A stretch of DNA of 64,000 nt from Rhizobium leguminosarum (GCF_002953715.1 NZ_CP025012.1:434001-498000), one strand, 5' to 3'; positions 1 through 8,576 are shown, counted from the first letter of the stretch. Program-made: numbers and translations. The notes: generated by a model not told the origin, from the letters alone.

Positions 1-1
1 C

Positions 2-1912
2 GAGCGGGAAAGCCATCGACCGGATGTGTTCAAGCAACTCGTCGAACGCCTGTCGCGCTCCGGCGCTAAGACGACGACGCTCGATTTTGAGAGCGAGGTC
101 GGTTATCGCCAGTATGCCGACGACTTCGCCCGGCGTCGTGGGCTCGATCATCTTTCTCAAACTGCGGCCGGGATGGAGGAGGGCGTCTCCCGGCGGTGGG
201 CCGCGATTGCCGAGAAGCGCGAGCAGGTGGCTGACCTCTGGGAAAGGGCGAGCATTGCGCTCGGATTTGCGATCGAGCGGGAACGGCGGGTCGCCTACAG
301 CGAGGAACGAACCGAAACGCAAACCGTCACAGGCGCGGACATTGCTGGCGGCCGATATCTGCTCCCACCCACCACAGTCTTCACCAGGAGCGTGGAGGAA
401 GACGCGCGACTAGCTCAGCTTGCGTCTCCTGCCTGGAAGGAGCGGGAAGCGATCCTGCGGCCGCTATTGGAGAAGATCTATCGTGACCCGGATGCAGCAC
501 TTGTCGCCCTGAACGCCCTGGCGTCGGATGTGCGCATCGAACCGCGCAGGCTTGCCGACGATCTTGTTGTTGCGCCGGGTCGGCTCGGCCGCCTGCGTGG
601 TTCCGATCTGATCGTCGACGGTCGAGCGGCACGCGACGAGCGCAGCGTCGCGACCGCGGCATTGCTGGAATTGGTGCCGCTCGCCCGCGCCCAGGCGACG
701 GAGTTCCGCCGGAATGCCGAACGCTTCGATCTCCGTGAGCAACAGCGCCGCGCTCATATGTCATTGCCGATCCCGGCGGTCTCCAGAAACGCGATGGCAC
801 GTCTCGTCGAGATCGAGGCGGTGCGCAGGCAAGGGGGTGACGACGCCTACAAGACCGCCTTTGCGCTTGCCACAGAAGACCGCTCGCTAGTGCAGGAGAT
901 CAAGGCCGTCAGCGAGGCGCTCGCAGCCCGCTTCGGTTGGAGCGCCTTTACCTCGAAGGCCGATGCGGTTGCCGAACGCAACGTGATCGAGCGTATGCCG
1001 GAAGACCTCACGGATGAAAGACGCGGAGAGCTTGGGCGGCTGTTGGAAGCCGTGAGGCGCTTTACGGAGGAACAACAACTTGCCGAGAAGAGGGATCGTT
1101 CGAAGATCGTTGCCGGCGCAAGTGCCGATCTGGACAAGGAGAATGTCCCCATGCTTGCCGCAGTCACCGAGTTCAAGACGCCGATCGACGAGGAGGCGAG
1201 GTCTCGCGCCCTCACCACACCGCTGTATCGCCACCAGCGCGCAGCGCTGGCGGCGGTGGCTAGCACGATCTGGCGTGATCCGGCTGGCGCTATCGGCAAG
1301 ATCGAAGAGCTGCTTCAGAAAGGTTTTGCTGGCGAGCGCATCGCCGCCGCGGTGACCAATGACCCCTCTGCCTACAGTGCATTGCGCGGTTCCGATCGCC
1401 TGATGGACCGGATGCTGGCTTCAGGGCGGGAGAGGAAAGAGGCTGTGCAGGCCGTGCCTGAAGCCGCCGCCCGCCTGCGCGCGCTCGGTTCGGCCTACGT
1501 CAATATGCTCGATGCCGAGCGCCAGGCTGTTGCCGAGGAGCGACGGCGCATGGCAATTGCCATTCCCGGCCTGTCGAAGGCGGCGGAAGAGGTGCTCATG
1601 CGGCTGACCGCTGAGGCGAAGAACAACGGTCGCAAGCTGAGCGCCCCCGTCCCTTCGCTCGATCCGGGCATTCGCCGGGAGTTCGCCGCAGTCAGCACCG
1701 CGCTCGATGAGCGCTTCGGCCGTAGTGCCATCATTCGCGGCGAAAAGGATCTCATCCACCGCGTGCCACGCGTGCAGCACAACGCCTTCGAAGCAATGCA
1801 GGAAAAGCTGAAGGTTCTGCAGCAGGCGGTCCGCAGGGAAAGCAGCGAGCAGATCATCTCGGAACGGCGTCAGCGGGCAGTCAGCCGTGGCATCGATATG
1901 AATGGCCTTTAA
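2..1912 (+). CDS. traA: Ti-type conjugal transfer relaxase TraA, C-terminal part (cut by window edge)
   Basis: The frame is open from the first bases of the window, so the gene starts upstream; a GTG at 26 is only an internal codon. The visible 636 residues hold the C-terminal region typical of rhizobial TraA. There are two similar helical modules, roughly residues 130-270 and 405-545, each with an LRGSDxLxD/xRxL core, a run of arginine-rich helices and an IPxxSxxA ending. I read these as BID domains, which serve as secretion signals recognised by type IV coupling proteins. The relaxase and helicase parts lie outside the window. No other tra or mating-pair genes follow, so this is probably an isolated chromosomal relaxase gene or the edge of an old integrative element. 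The family assignment rests on the pattern of the repeats; the missing N-terminus was not seen. Confidence 0.75.
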   Translation, partial: ERESHRPDVFKQLVERLSRSGAKTTTLDFESEVGYRQYADDFARRRGLDHLSQTAAGMEEGVSRRWAAIAEKREQVADLWERASIALGFAIERERRVAYSEERTETQTVTGADIAGGRYLLPPTTVFTRSVEEDARLAQLASPAWKEREAILRPLLEKIYRDPDAALVALNALASDVRIEPRRLADDLVVAPGRLGRLRGSDLIVDGRAARDERSVATAALLELVPLARAQATEFRRNAERFDLREQQRRAHMSLPIPAVSRNAMARLVEIEAVRRQGGDDAYKTAFALATEDRSLVQEIKAVSEALAARFGWSAFTSKADAVAERNVIERMPEDLTDERRGELGRLLEAVRRFTEEQQLAEKRDRSKIVAGASADLDKENVPMLAAVTEFKTPIDEEARSRALTTPLYRHQRAALAAVASTIWRDPAGAIGKIEELLQKGFAGERIAAAVTNDPSAYSALRGSDRLMDRMLASGRERKEAVQAVPEAAARLRALGSAYVNMLDAERQAVAEERRRMAIAIPGLSKAAEEVLMRLTAEAKNNGRKLSAPVPSLDPGIRREFAAVSTALDERFGRSAIIRGEKDLIHRVPRVQHNAFEAMQEKLKVLQQAVRRESSEQIISERRQRAVSRGIDMNGL

Positions 1913-1940
1913 ACAAAACAAGAGAGGCCATTTCTGTTGA
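1901..1940 (+). terminator. Weak stem-loop at the traA stop codon
   Basis: AATGGCCT (1901-1908) pairs perfectly with AGGCCATT (1925-1932) across a 16-base AT-rich loop that contains the TAA stop. A short T-rich stretch follows. It could end transcription of traA, but the stem is short and the U-tract is poor. Confidence 0.35.
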
Positions 1941-2232
1941 TCTGGATCCACAAAATGGATCAGTCTTGGATGGAGTGTTCCGGTTGCATTATCCTGGCTG
2001 GGAAACGAACGGAAGGCGAAGAAGGTATCGCAGCTCAGACGAGCAGAATGCGTGTATCCAGACGCGTAGGCGATGGGGCGTGCCGGCGAAAATGCCAAAC
2101 GACTAATTCCAATTGGAGCCGGATGCCGCTGCTGGAAATGAAGTAGATCGTCGCCGACAAAATTACGGTTCCTATCGTTTCGATGGAACCCGCGCCGTTT
2201 CGGGCCGTTGTCGAGTTGACGGGAGAATATGC
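1941..2232. other. Gene-free stretch between traA and the DUF4174 gene
   Basis: About 290 bases with no convincing coding frame. It should carry the promoter of the following gene; I see no clear -35/-10 pair. GGGAGA at 2221-2226 is the ribosome-binding site for the start at 2233. Confidence 0.4.
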
Positions 2233-2670
2233 ATGTCGAAAACCCTTCTCTACGGTGCGACGAAGATCGACGAGACCAACAGCGCTTATGCGCCGGTCGA
2301 AAGTCTCGCCCAGTTTCAGTGGAAGAACCGCGTCTTCGTTGTTTTCGCCGACAGGGATAATTCCCGCGCCGCCCGGCAGGAAAATCACCTGCTGGCCGAT
2401 CGCTCAGCTCTCGATCAGCGTGACCTGGTGGTGCTGAAGATTTCCGGCGGCGGCGTTCGACCACTCTTCGGTGCGGCTGACGGCCTCGACGGCGTAGCGA
2501 TCCGCCGCGATCTCGAGGCGCCGGAGGTCGGCGAATTCGCCGCTTTCCTTCTCGGCAAGGACGGCACCGTGAAGCTCAAGGCCAGCGAGCCGATTACCGA
2601 TGGCGAGCTCTTCGCCATTATCGACAGCATGCCGATGCGCGCTGCCGAATCGCTGAAGCCGGACAAATAG
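2233..2670 (+). CDS. DUF4174 domain-containing protein
   Basis: A 145-residue protein. The ATG at 2233 was chosen because GGGAGA lies 7 bases upstream and the homologous region begins right after it; the frame stays open further upstream to 2113. The pattern is that of DUF4174: an early LAQFQWKNRVFVVFA strand, RDLVVLKI in the middle, then LLGKDGTVKLK and IDSMPMR near the C-terminus. The fold of this family resembles thioredoxin-like proteins, but no CxxC is present here, and no function is established. There is no signal peptide with this start, so it is probably cytoplasmic. It stands alone on this strand with a small proline-rich ORF 43 bases downstream. Confidence 0.75.
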   Translation: MSKTLLYGATKIDETNSAYAPVESLAQFQWKNRVFVVFADRDNSRAARQENHLLADRSALDQRDLVVLKISGGGVRPLFGAADGLDGVAIRRDLEAPEVGEFAAFLLGKDGTVKLKASEPITDGELFAIIDSMPMRAAESLKPDK

Positions 2671-2713
2671 CCCCGAACGTCGCGTAAACTGAAATCATGA
2701 AAGGGAGGCGGTC

Positions 2714-2881
2714 ATGTCCGTGCCCAACGAACCCATTCCCGATCAGCCGCCGATGCCCGGGCCCGGCTGGAAGCCGGTGCCTCCGATCAAGGAACCGGAG
2801 CCGGACCGGCTGCCCGACGAAACGCCAGTTCCAAATCCCGACGAGAACGACGAACCGGCAAAACACACTTTCGAGACCTAA
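2714..2881 (+). CDS. Small proline/glutamate-rich protein (55 aa)
   Basis: ATG at 2714 follows a strong AGGGAGG ribosome-binding site. The predicted 55 residues are dominated by Pro, Glu and Asp (PxPDQPPMPGPGWKPVPP and a later PEPDRLPDE), which predicts a disordered acidic tail-like peptide. It has no signal peptide or membrane segment. Its stop overlaps the stop of the convergent LysR gene by 4 bases. The strong ribosome-binding site and non-random composition argue for a real gene. Function is unknown. Confidence 0.55.
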   Translation: MSVPNEPIPDQPPMPGPGWKPVPPIKEPEPDRLPDETPVPNPDENDEPAKHTFET

Positions 2882-3759
2882 AGAAAGATGTGCCGTTCGG
2901 CGCTGACGAGTTCCTGCAGAAAATCGGCGACGCTCCTGACGCGCATGAGGTCGCGCGCCGTTTCGTGATAGGTCGTCCAGTAAGCGCGGCGGATCGAAAC
3001 CTCCGGCAGGATGCGCTGGAGTTCCGGATATTGCCGGGCGATATAATCGTGCAGGATGCCGATTCCGGCGCCTGATCGTACCGCTTCCGTCTGCCCGATC
3101 GCCGTCGAAATTTCGAAGCTTGCATCCCAGCTCCGCATCACCTCGCCGGAGAAATTCAGCGAGGCGGTGAAGATCAGGTCTTCGACGTAACCGATGCGCG
3201 GATGCGCCTTCAGCGCGTCGATATCGGCTGGCGTGCCCTGGGAGGCGAGGTAGTCGCGTGAGGCATAGAGACCGAGCGTGTAGTCGGTGAGCTTGGAGGA
3301 GACGAGCCGGCCTTGTTCGGGCCGCTCCAGCGTGATGGCGATATCCGCCTCGCGCTGCGACAGCGAGAAAGAGCGCGGCACCGGTACGAGCTGGATCTTC
3401 AGCTCCGGATGGCGCTCGATCAGTCTGCCCATGCGCGGCGCAAGAAAGGAAACCCCGAACCCATCAGGCGCCCCGACGCGCACAGTCCCGGCAATTGCCG
3501 TATCAGTGTGGCCGAGGCTGGCCTGTGCTGCGAGCATTTCCGTTTCCATCCGCTCTGCGGATGCCAGGAACACTTCGCCTTCGGCCGTCAACTCGCAGCC
3601 ATTCGTGCGACGGATGAAAAGCCGCGTCTTCAGCGCCTCTTCCAGCGAAGTCAGTCGACGTGAAAGTGTGGCGTGATTGAGCCCCAGCCGCTTCGAGGCG
3701 GCAAGGATCTGCCCGGTGCGGGCGACGGCGAGGAAAATACGAATATCGTCCCAGTTCAT
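2878..3759 (-). CDS. LysR-family transcriptional regulator
   Basis: A 293-residue LysR-type regulator. The N-terminal winged helix-turn-helix covers about residues 1-60 (WDDIRIFLAVARTGQ, then ATLSRRLTSLEEAL). The substrate-binding fold begins near residue 90 with GTVRVGAPDGFG. Its start overlaps the stop of the monooxygenase-like gene at 3756 (ATGA), so the two are translationally coupled. The pair is divergent from mmsA, and LysR proteins usually control the divergent neighbour, so mmsA or the monooxygenase is the likely target. That is inference. Confidence 0.85.
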   Translation of the reverse strand: MNWDDIRIFLAVARTGQILAASKRLGLNHATLSRRLTSLEEALKTRLFIRRTNGCELTAEGEVFLASAERMETEMLAAQASLGHTDTAIAGTVRVGAPDGFGVSFLAPRMGRLIERHPELKIQLVPVPRSFSLSQREADIAITLERPEQGRLVSSKLTDYTLGLYASRDYLASQGTPADIDALKAHPRIGYVEDLIFTASLNFSGEVMRSWDASFEISTAIGQTEAVRSGAGIGILHDYIARQYPELQRILPEVSIRRAYWTTYHETARDLMRVRSVADFLQELVSAERHIFL

Positions 3760-4070
3760 GGCTTGGCACGCATTGCGATCGGATCGACCTCGATAAGCGT
3801 CAACGATGTCACCATCTGCGCCGTCTGGTTCTTGTACTTAAGGAAGTGCGGTGTTCGCAGATGAGCCTCGTATGCTTCCTGGTCGGCATAGACTTCAAGG
3901 ATACGGATCCGGTTTGGGTTGTCCCTGATGGAAACAGCACTCAGGGAAAGGACGCCATCTTCCAGCGCGATGGATGCTTCGATTTCTTCCGTGAGCAATG
4001 CGCGATAGGTTTCAAGCGTGTCCGGATCGATCTCCAGCTCCGCCATTCTGACCACGGGTTTCCGGCTCAT
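3756..4070 (-). CDS. Antibiotic biosynthesis monooxygenase (ABM) domain protein
   Basis: A small protein of 104 residues with the dimeric alpha/beta-barrel ABM pattern: VVRMAELEID at the start, then EDGVLSLSAVSI and RILEVYADQEAYEAHLRTPHF. Such proteins act as quinol monooxygenases or related small oxygenases or isomerases. The ATG at 4070 was chosen because GGGAGG lies 9 bases upstream. The frame extends in-frame to 4172, but the extra 34 residues are low-complexity and do not look like a proper signal peptide, although secreted relatives exist. It is translationally coupled to the downstream LysR gene and divergent from mmsA. Confidence 0.75.
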   Translation of the reverse strand: MSRKPVVRMAELEIDPDTLETYRALLTEEIEASIALEDGVLSLSAVSIRDNPNRIRILEVYADQEAYEAHLRTPHFLKYKNQTAQMVTSLTLIEVDPIAMRAKP

Positions 4071-4250
4071 CGGTTTGACCTCCCTTTGGGGTTTGACTTG
4101 TTGGCGTGCCGTACCAGGTTTGGAAGCAGCCGCAGCGCCTGATGCAACGATAGAGCTATAATTTACGCACAACGGTTGCTTATATCAGCGCATTGATTTG
4201 TGCAAATTGAAGTGCGATTGTCGGTCATCGAAAAACAGGAGGAACACCCC

Positions 4251-5747
4251 ATGCGTGAGATCGGTCATTTCATCGGCGGCAAACATGTTGCCGGCACCAG
4301 CGGCCGCGTGAGCAACGTCTACAATCCGGCAACAGGCGAAGTACAGGCGACGGTCGCGCTCGCAAGCGTCGAGGAACTGCGCGCCGCCGTCGAAAACGCC
4401 AAGGCTGCGCAGCCGAAATGGGCTGCCACCAATCCGCAGCGCCGCGCCCGCGTGTTCTTCAAGTTCGTCGAACTCCTGAACAAGCACATGGACGAGCTTG
4501 CCGAAATCCTCTCCAAGGAGCACGGCAAGACGATCGAGGATGCCAAGGGCGACGTCATTCGCGGCCTCGAAGTCTGCGAATTCGTCTGCGGCATTCCCCA
4601 TCTCGCCAAGGGCGAGTTCACCGAGGGCGCCGGGCCTGCGATCGACATGTATTCGATCCGCCAGCCGGTCGGCATCGGCGCCGGCATTACCCCCTTCAAT
4701 TTCCCGGGCATGATCCCGATGTGGATGTTTGCGCCGGCGATCGCCTGCGGCAACGCCTTTATCCTCAAGCCCTCCGAGCGTGATCCCTCTCTGCCGATCC
4801 GCCTTGCCGAACTGATGATCGAGGCCGGTCTGCCCGCCGGCATCCTCAACGTCGTCAATGGCGACAAGGGTGCCGTCGACGCGATCCTCACCGATCCCGA
4901 TATCGGCGCCGTCTCCTTCGTCGGCTCGACGCCGATCGCCCGCTACGTCTATGGCACCGCGGCGATGAACGGCAAGCGCGCCCAGTGCTTCGGCGGCGCC
5001 AAGAACCACATGATCATCATGCCGGATGCAGACCTGGATCAGGCCGTCAACGCCTTGATGGGCGCAGGCTACGGTTCGGCCGGCGAGCGCTGCATGGCGA
5101 TCTCGGTTGCCGTTCCCGTCGGCGAGGAGACTGCCAACCGCCTCGTCGAGAAGCTGACGCCGAAGATCGAATCCCTGCGCATCGGCCCCTACACCGACGA
5201 CAAGGCCGACATGGGCCCGCTCGTCACCAAGGAAGCCTATACCCGTGTTCGCGGCCTGATCGACCGCGGCATCGAGGAAGGTGCCAAGCTCGTCGTCGAC
5301 GGGCGCGATTTCAAGCTCCAGGGTTATGAAGACGGCTATTTCGTTGGCGGTTGCCTGTTCGATCACGTCACGCCGGAGATGGATATCTACAAGACCGAGA
5401 TCTTCGGACCTGTCCTCTCCGTCGTTCGCGCCAACGACTATGAGGAAGCGCTGTCGTTGCCGATGAAGCACGAATACGGCAACGGTGTCGCCATCTACAC
5501 CCGCGACGGTGATGCCGCCCGCGATTTCGCCTCGCGCATCAATATCGGCATGATCGGCATCAACGTTCCGATCCCGGTTCCGCTCGCCTACCACTCCTTC
5601 GGCGGCTGGAAGGCTTCGAGCTTCGGCGACCTCAACCAGCACGGCACGGATTCGATCAAGTTCTGGACGAAGACCAAGACCGTCACCGCTCGTTGGCCCT
5701 CGGGCATCAAGAGCGGCGCCGAATTCGTCATGCCGACGATGAAGTGA
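4251..5747 (+). CDS. mmsA: Methylmalonate-semialdehyde dehydrogenase (CoA-acylating)
   Basis: A 498-residue aldehyde dehydrogenase of the MmsA/IolA type. It converts methylmalonate or malonate semialdehyde plus CoA and NAD to propionyl- or acetyl-CoA in valine, thymine and inositol catabolism. ATG at 4251 follows AGGAGG. The cofactor region GITPFNFPGMIPMWMFAPA is typical of this subgroup, and the catalytic cysteine is Cys281 in GSAGERCMAIS. The C-terminal SFGGWKASSFGD motif is also conserved. The length is normal. The divergent LysR/ABM operon upstream (180-base gap) is the obvious candidate for regulation. A Rho-independent terminator follows at 5777. Confidence 0.93.
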   Translation: MREIGHFIGGKHVAGTSGRVSNVYNPATGEVQATVALASVEELRAAVENAKAAQPKWAATNPQRRARVFFKFVELLNKHMDELAEILSKEHGKTIEDAKGDVIRGLEVCEFVCGIPHLAKGEFTEGAGPAIDMYSIRQPVGIGAGITPFNFPGMIPMWMFAPAIACGNAFILKPSERDPSLPIRLAELMIEAGLPAGILNVVNGDKGAVDAILTDPDIGAVSFVGSTPIARYVYGTAAMNGKRAQCFGGAKNHMIIMPDADLDQAVNALMGAGYGSAGERCMAISVAVPVGEETANRLVEKLTPKIESLRIGPYTDDKADMGPLVTKEAYTRVRGLIDRGIEEGAKLVVDGRDFKLQGYEDGYFVGGCLFDHVTPEMDIYKTEIFGPVLSVVRANDYEEALSLPMKHEYGNGVAIYTRDGDAARDFASRINIGMIGINVPIPVPLAYHSFGGWKASSFGDLNQHGTDSIKFWTKTKTVTARWPSGIKSGAEFVMPTMK

Positions 5748-5776
5748 TCGTCACGACATTCCAATCTGAATTGTGT

Positions 5777-5808
5777 AATTCGGGGGCCTTTTGGCTCCCG
5801 AATTTTTC
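5777..5808 (+). terminator. Rho-independent terminator after mmsA
   Basis: AATTCGGGGG (5777-5786) pairs with CTCCCGAATT (5795-5804) with one wobble, followed by a T run. It lies 30 bases after the mmsA stop. Confidence 0.75.
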
Positions 5809-6006
5809 CTCGTCATGCTGATTGCCGGCGATATCGGTCCGGCGTCGAGGATGTCTTGAGACAAGGGCGCGGTCTGCCGCCATCTCCTATTCCGCAGTGC
5901 CGAGGTCAAACTGATGCGTAAGGCACGCCCGAACGCAAGCAGGCGATCCTCGATTACGTCGGGATACTGGAGCGGGATTGACGTCGCGGCAAATGGCCTC
6001 ATAAGC
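5809..6006. other. Gene-free part of the mmsA-rirA interval
   Basis: Bases 5748-6089 carry no gene. The first part is the mmsA terminator and the last part the rirA control region, both listed separately. In between I find no convincing coding frame. Confidence 0.5.
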
Positions 6007-6021
6007 TGAATGCGAATTTCA
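6007..6021 (+). promoter_or_regulatory. Candidate IRO box (TGA-N9-TCA) upstream of rirA
   Basis: TGA at 6007-6009 and TCA at 6019-6021 are separated by exactly nine bases, matching the published TGA-N9-TCA consensus of the iron-responsive operator bound by RirA in Rhizobium. It sits just upstream of a -35/-10 pair at 6032-6060. The consensus is short enough to arise by chance, so autoregulation is inference. Confidence 0.45.
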
Positions 6022-6031
6022 TATTTTGGAA

Positions 6032-6060
6032 TTGTTCAAAACTAGCAAACCGCCTATATA
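6032..6060 (+). promoter_or_regulatory. Sigma70-like promoter of rirA
   Basis: TTGTTC at 6032-6037 and TATATA at 6055-6060 are separated by 17 bases, 29 bases before the rirA ATG. The spacing and hexamers fit a housekeeping promoter. Confidence 0.6.
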
Positions 6061-6089
6061 GGTCTGAACAGACGAGTCAGGAGAATGGC

Positions 6090-6572
6090 ATGCGGTTGAC
6101 GAAGCAGACGAACTATGCGGTTCGCATGTTGATGTATTGTGCTGCCAACGACGGGCATTTGAGCCGGATTCCGGAGATCGCCAGGGCCTATGGCGTTTCA
6201 GAGCTCTTTCTTTTCAAGATCCTTCAGCCGCTCAACAAGGCGGGTCTGGTCGAAACCGTGCGCGGTCGCAATGGCGGCGTGCGCTTGGGCAAGCCGGCCG
6301 CCGACATTAGTCTTTTCGACGTCGTTCGGGTGACGGAAGACAGCTTCGCCATGGCCGAATGCTTCGAGGATGACGGTGAGGTCGAATGCCCGCTGGTCGA
6401 CAGTTGCGGTTTGAATTCGGCGCTGCGCAAGGCGCTCAACGCCTTCTTCGCGGTGCTGTCGGAATATTCCATCGACGACCTCGTCAAGGCGCGTCCGCAG
6501 ATCAATTTCCTTCTCGGAATCACCGGCGAGCCGGCATATCGCAAACCCGCGATCGTTGCCCCCGCCGCCTGA
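6090..6572 (+). CDS. rirA: Iron-responsive Rrf2-family transcriptional regulator RirA
   Basis: A 160-residue Rrf2 protein that I recognise as RirA, the global iron repressor of rhizobia, which binds an Fe-S cluster. The N-terminal winged HTH (RLTKQTNYAVRMLMYCA, then ELFLFKILQPLNKAGLVETVRG) is followed by the three cluster cysteines in AECFEDDGEVEC and VDSCG. An AGGAGA ribosome-binding site precedes the ATG. Upstream lie a promoter-like pair and a TGA-N9-TCA box, which suggest autoregulation. The neighbour downstream is dppABCDF, a gene order known from R. leguminosarum. A strong terminator after rirA implies it is transcribed alone. Confidence 0.95.
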   Translation: MRLTKQTNYAVRMLMYCAANDGHLSRIPEIARAYGVSELFLFKILQPLNKAGLVETVRGRNGGVRLGKPAADISLFDVVRVTEDSFAMAECFEDDGEVECPLVDSCGLNSALRKALNAFFAVLSEYSIDDLVKARPQINFLLGITGEPAYRKPAIVAPAA

Positions 6573-6597
6573 TTTGAAGATCAGAACATACTTCTGA

Positions 6598-6633
6598 ACC
6601 GCGGTTGCCCCGGCAACCGCGGTTTTTGTTTTT
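6598..6633 (+). terminator. Strong Rho-independent terminator after rirA
   Basis: A perfect 12-base inverted repeat (6598-6609 with 6612-6623, ACCGCGGTTGCC) is followed by a T-rich tract to 6633. It separates rirA from the dpp operon. Confidence 0.9.
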
Positions 6634-6912
6634 GCAGCGTCTGGTTGGTCTCCGGCATACGGGGGAAATGCCGTCCGGCATGTCGCGATGGGCGCGTTTT
6701 TATACCAAATGCGACAAAATTTCGGTCATTTTTGTGCGAATATTTCCGAATGAGGCTGATTTTTGACGGAAAATTTCTAAAATTGTCCAAGTGGAAAAAT
6801 TTTCTGCGTAGCCCGTTGCTTTCAGTAAATAAATATCGTTCCATCGAGCGTCGACCGAGATGCCAATCTACGGTCTCCAAACATCAAAAAAGAACAACCG
6901 GGAAACAATATT
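6634..6912 (+). promoter_or_regulatory. AT-rich leader/promoter region of dppA
   Basis: About 280 bases without a gene. Bases 6700-6850 are clearly more AT-rich than their surroundings, as expected for the dpp promoter and mRNA leader. I could not single out one -35/-10 pair. A reverse-strand frame across it (6581-6880) looks random. Confidence 0.4.
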
Positions 6913-8508
6913 ATGAAAAAGATCTCTGTCCTGCTGGCAGCGACGGCCCTGATTTCCGTCATGGCGACGTCGGCCTGGTCCAAGACCCTTGTTTATTGCT
7001 CCGAGGGCTCGCCGGAAGGCTTCGACCCGAGCCTCTATACGGCAGGCACGACCTTCGACGCGTCGTCGCGCACGGTCTATAGCCGCCTCGTCGAATTCAA
7101 GCACGGCGGCACCGAGATCGAGCCGGGCCTGGCTGACAGCTGGAGCGTTTCGGCCGACGGCACGGAATACACCTTCAAGCTTCATCCTGGCGTCAAGTAC
7201 CAGACCACCGACTTCTTCACGCCGACGCGCGATTTCAACGCCGACGACGTCGTGTTCTCCTTCGAGCGCCAGCTGAAATCCGACAATCCGTGGAACAAGT
7301 ATGTCGAGGGCGGCTCTTACGAATACGCCGCCGGCATGGGCTTTCCCGAGCTGATCAAGTCTGTCGAGAAGGTCGATGACCTCACCGTCAAGTTCACGCT
7401 CAACCACCCCGAAGCGCCGTTCCTCGCCGACCTCGCCATGGACTTCGCCTCGATCGTCTCCAAGGAATATGCCGACAAGCTTGCCGCCGACGGCAAGATG
7501 GCGCAGCTCAACCAGCAGCCGCTCGGCACTGGCCCGTTCACCTTCGTCGCCTACCAGCCGGATGCCGTCATCCGCTACAAGGCGAACGAAACCTATTTCA
7601 AGGGCAAGGAAAAGATCGACGATCTGGTTTTCGCCATTACCTCTGACGCTGCCGTGCGCGCCCAGAAGCTGAAGGCCGGCGAATGCCACCTGATCCCCTA
7701 TCCGAATGCCGCCGATGTGCCGGAACTGAAGAAGGATGAAAATCTGACCGTTCTGGAACAGGCCGGCCTCAATGTCGGCTTCCTCGCCTACAACACCCAG
7801 ATGGCCCCGTTCGACAAGCCGGAAGTTCGCCGCGCTCTGAACATGGCGATCAACAAGCAGGCGATCATCGACGCCGTCTTCCAGGGTGCCGCCGCCGTTG
7901 CCAAGAACCCGATCCCGCCGACGATGTGGTCCTATAACGACGCCGTTCAGGACGACAAGTATGATCCGGACGCTGCCAAGAAGGCTCTTGCCGATGCTGG
8001 CGTCAAGGATCTCAGCATGAAGATCTGGGCGATGCCGGTTTCGCGTCCCTACATGCTGAACGCGCGCCGCGCCGCCGAACTGATGCAGGCGGATTTCGCC
8101 AAGATCGGTGTCAAGGTCGAGATCGTCACCCATGAATGGGCCGAATATCTGAAGCTCTCCTCCGACGTGAAGCGCGACGGCGCCGTCATCCTCGGCTGGA
8201 CCGGCGACAACGGCGACCCTGACAACTTCATGGATACGCTGCTCGGCTGCGATGCCGTCGGCGGCAACAACCGTGCTCAGTGGTGCAACAAGGAATATGA
8301 CGACCTGATGACCAAGGCCAAGCTGACCGCCGATGTCGGCGAGCGCACCAAGGCGTATGAGCAGGCGCAGCTGATCTTCAAGAAGGAAGCCCCCTGGGCA
8401 ACCATCGACCATTCGCTCGTCTTCGTTCCGATGAGCAAGAAGGTCTCGGGCTTCCAGATGGACCCGCTCGGCATTCACCGTTTCGACGGCGTCGACGTAT
8501 CCGAATAA
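6913..8508 (+). CDS. dppA: Dipeptide ABC transporter, periplasmic substrate-binding protein DppA
   Basis: A 531-residue SBP_bac_5 protein. The signal peptide (MKKISVLLAATALISVMATSAWS) is followed by KTLVYCSEGSPEGFDP, the usual mature start of DppA. Other family marks are GLADSWSVSADGTEYTFKL, LGTGPFTF and GWTGDNGDPDNF near the C-terminus. It binds dipeptides in the periplasm for DppBCDF. In R. leguminosarum the system also takes up the haem precursor 5-aminolevulinate. It is first in the operon; a 12-base-pair hairpin without a T-tract separates it from dppB, a layout that commonly protects the mRNA of the abundant binding protein. Confidence 0.95.
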   Translation: MKKISVLLAATALISVMATSAWSKTLVYCSEGSPEGFDPSLYTAGTTFDASSRTVYSRLVEFKHGGTEIEPGLADSWSVSADGTEYTFKLHPGVKYQTTDFFTPTRDFNADDVVFSFERQLKSDNPWNKYVEGGSYEYAAGMGFPELIKSVEKVDDLTVKFTLNHPEAPFLADLAMDFASIVSKEYADKLAADGKMAQLNQQPLGTGPFTFVAYQPDAVIRYKANETYFKGKEKIDDLVFAITSDAAVRAQKLKAGECHLIPYPNAADVPELKKDENLTVLEQAGLNVGFLAYNTQMAPFDKPEVRRALNMAINKQAIIDAVFQGAAAVAKNPIPPTMWSYNDAVQDDKYDPDAAKKALADAGVKDLSMKIWAMPVSRPYMLNARRAAELMQADFAKIGVKVEIVTHEWAEYLKLSSDVKRDGAVILGWTGDNGDPDNFMDTLLGCDAVGGNNRAQWCNKEYDDLMTKAKLTADVGERTKAYEQAQLIFKKEAPWATIDHSLVFVPMSKKVSGFQMDPLGIHRFDGVDVSE

Positions 8509-8548
8509 CAAGAATAATGTAAGAATGCCCGGCGGAGCTGGGCGCAGC

Positions 8549-8576
8549 CGGCGGTCAGGGTCTCCTGACCGCCGGA
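8549..8576 (+). other. Intercistronic mRNA hairpin between dppA and dppB
   Basis: A perfect 12-base-pair stem (8549-8560 with 8565-8576) closes a four-base loop, GTCT, with no U-tract after it. Such structures behind a binding-protein gene usually stabilise the upstream message and lower expression of the permease genes. Confidence 0.7.

Noticed and set aside
4185..5642. Long reverse frame (485 codons) opposite mmsA
   Set aside because: It mirrors the third-position GC bias of mmsA and has no recognisable domain; the plus-strand protein is certain.
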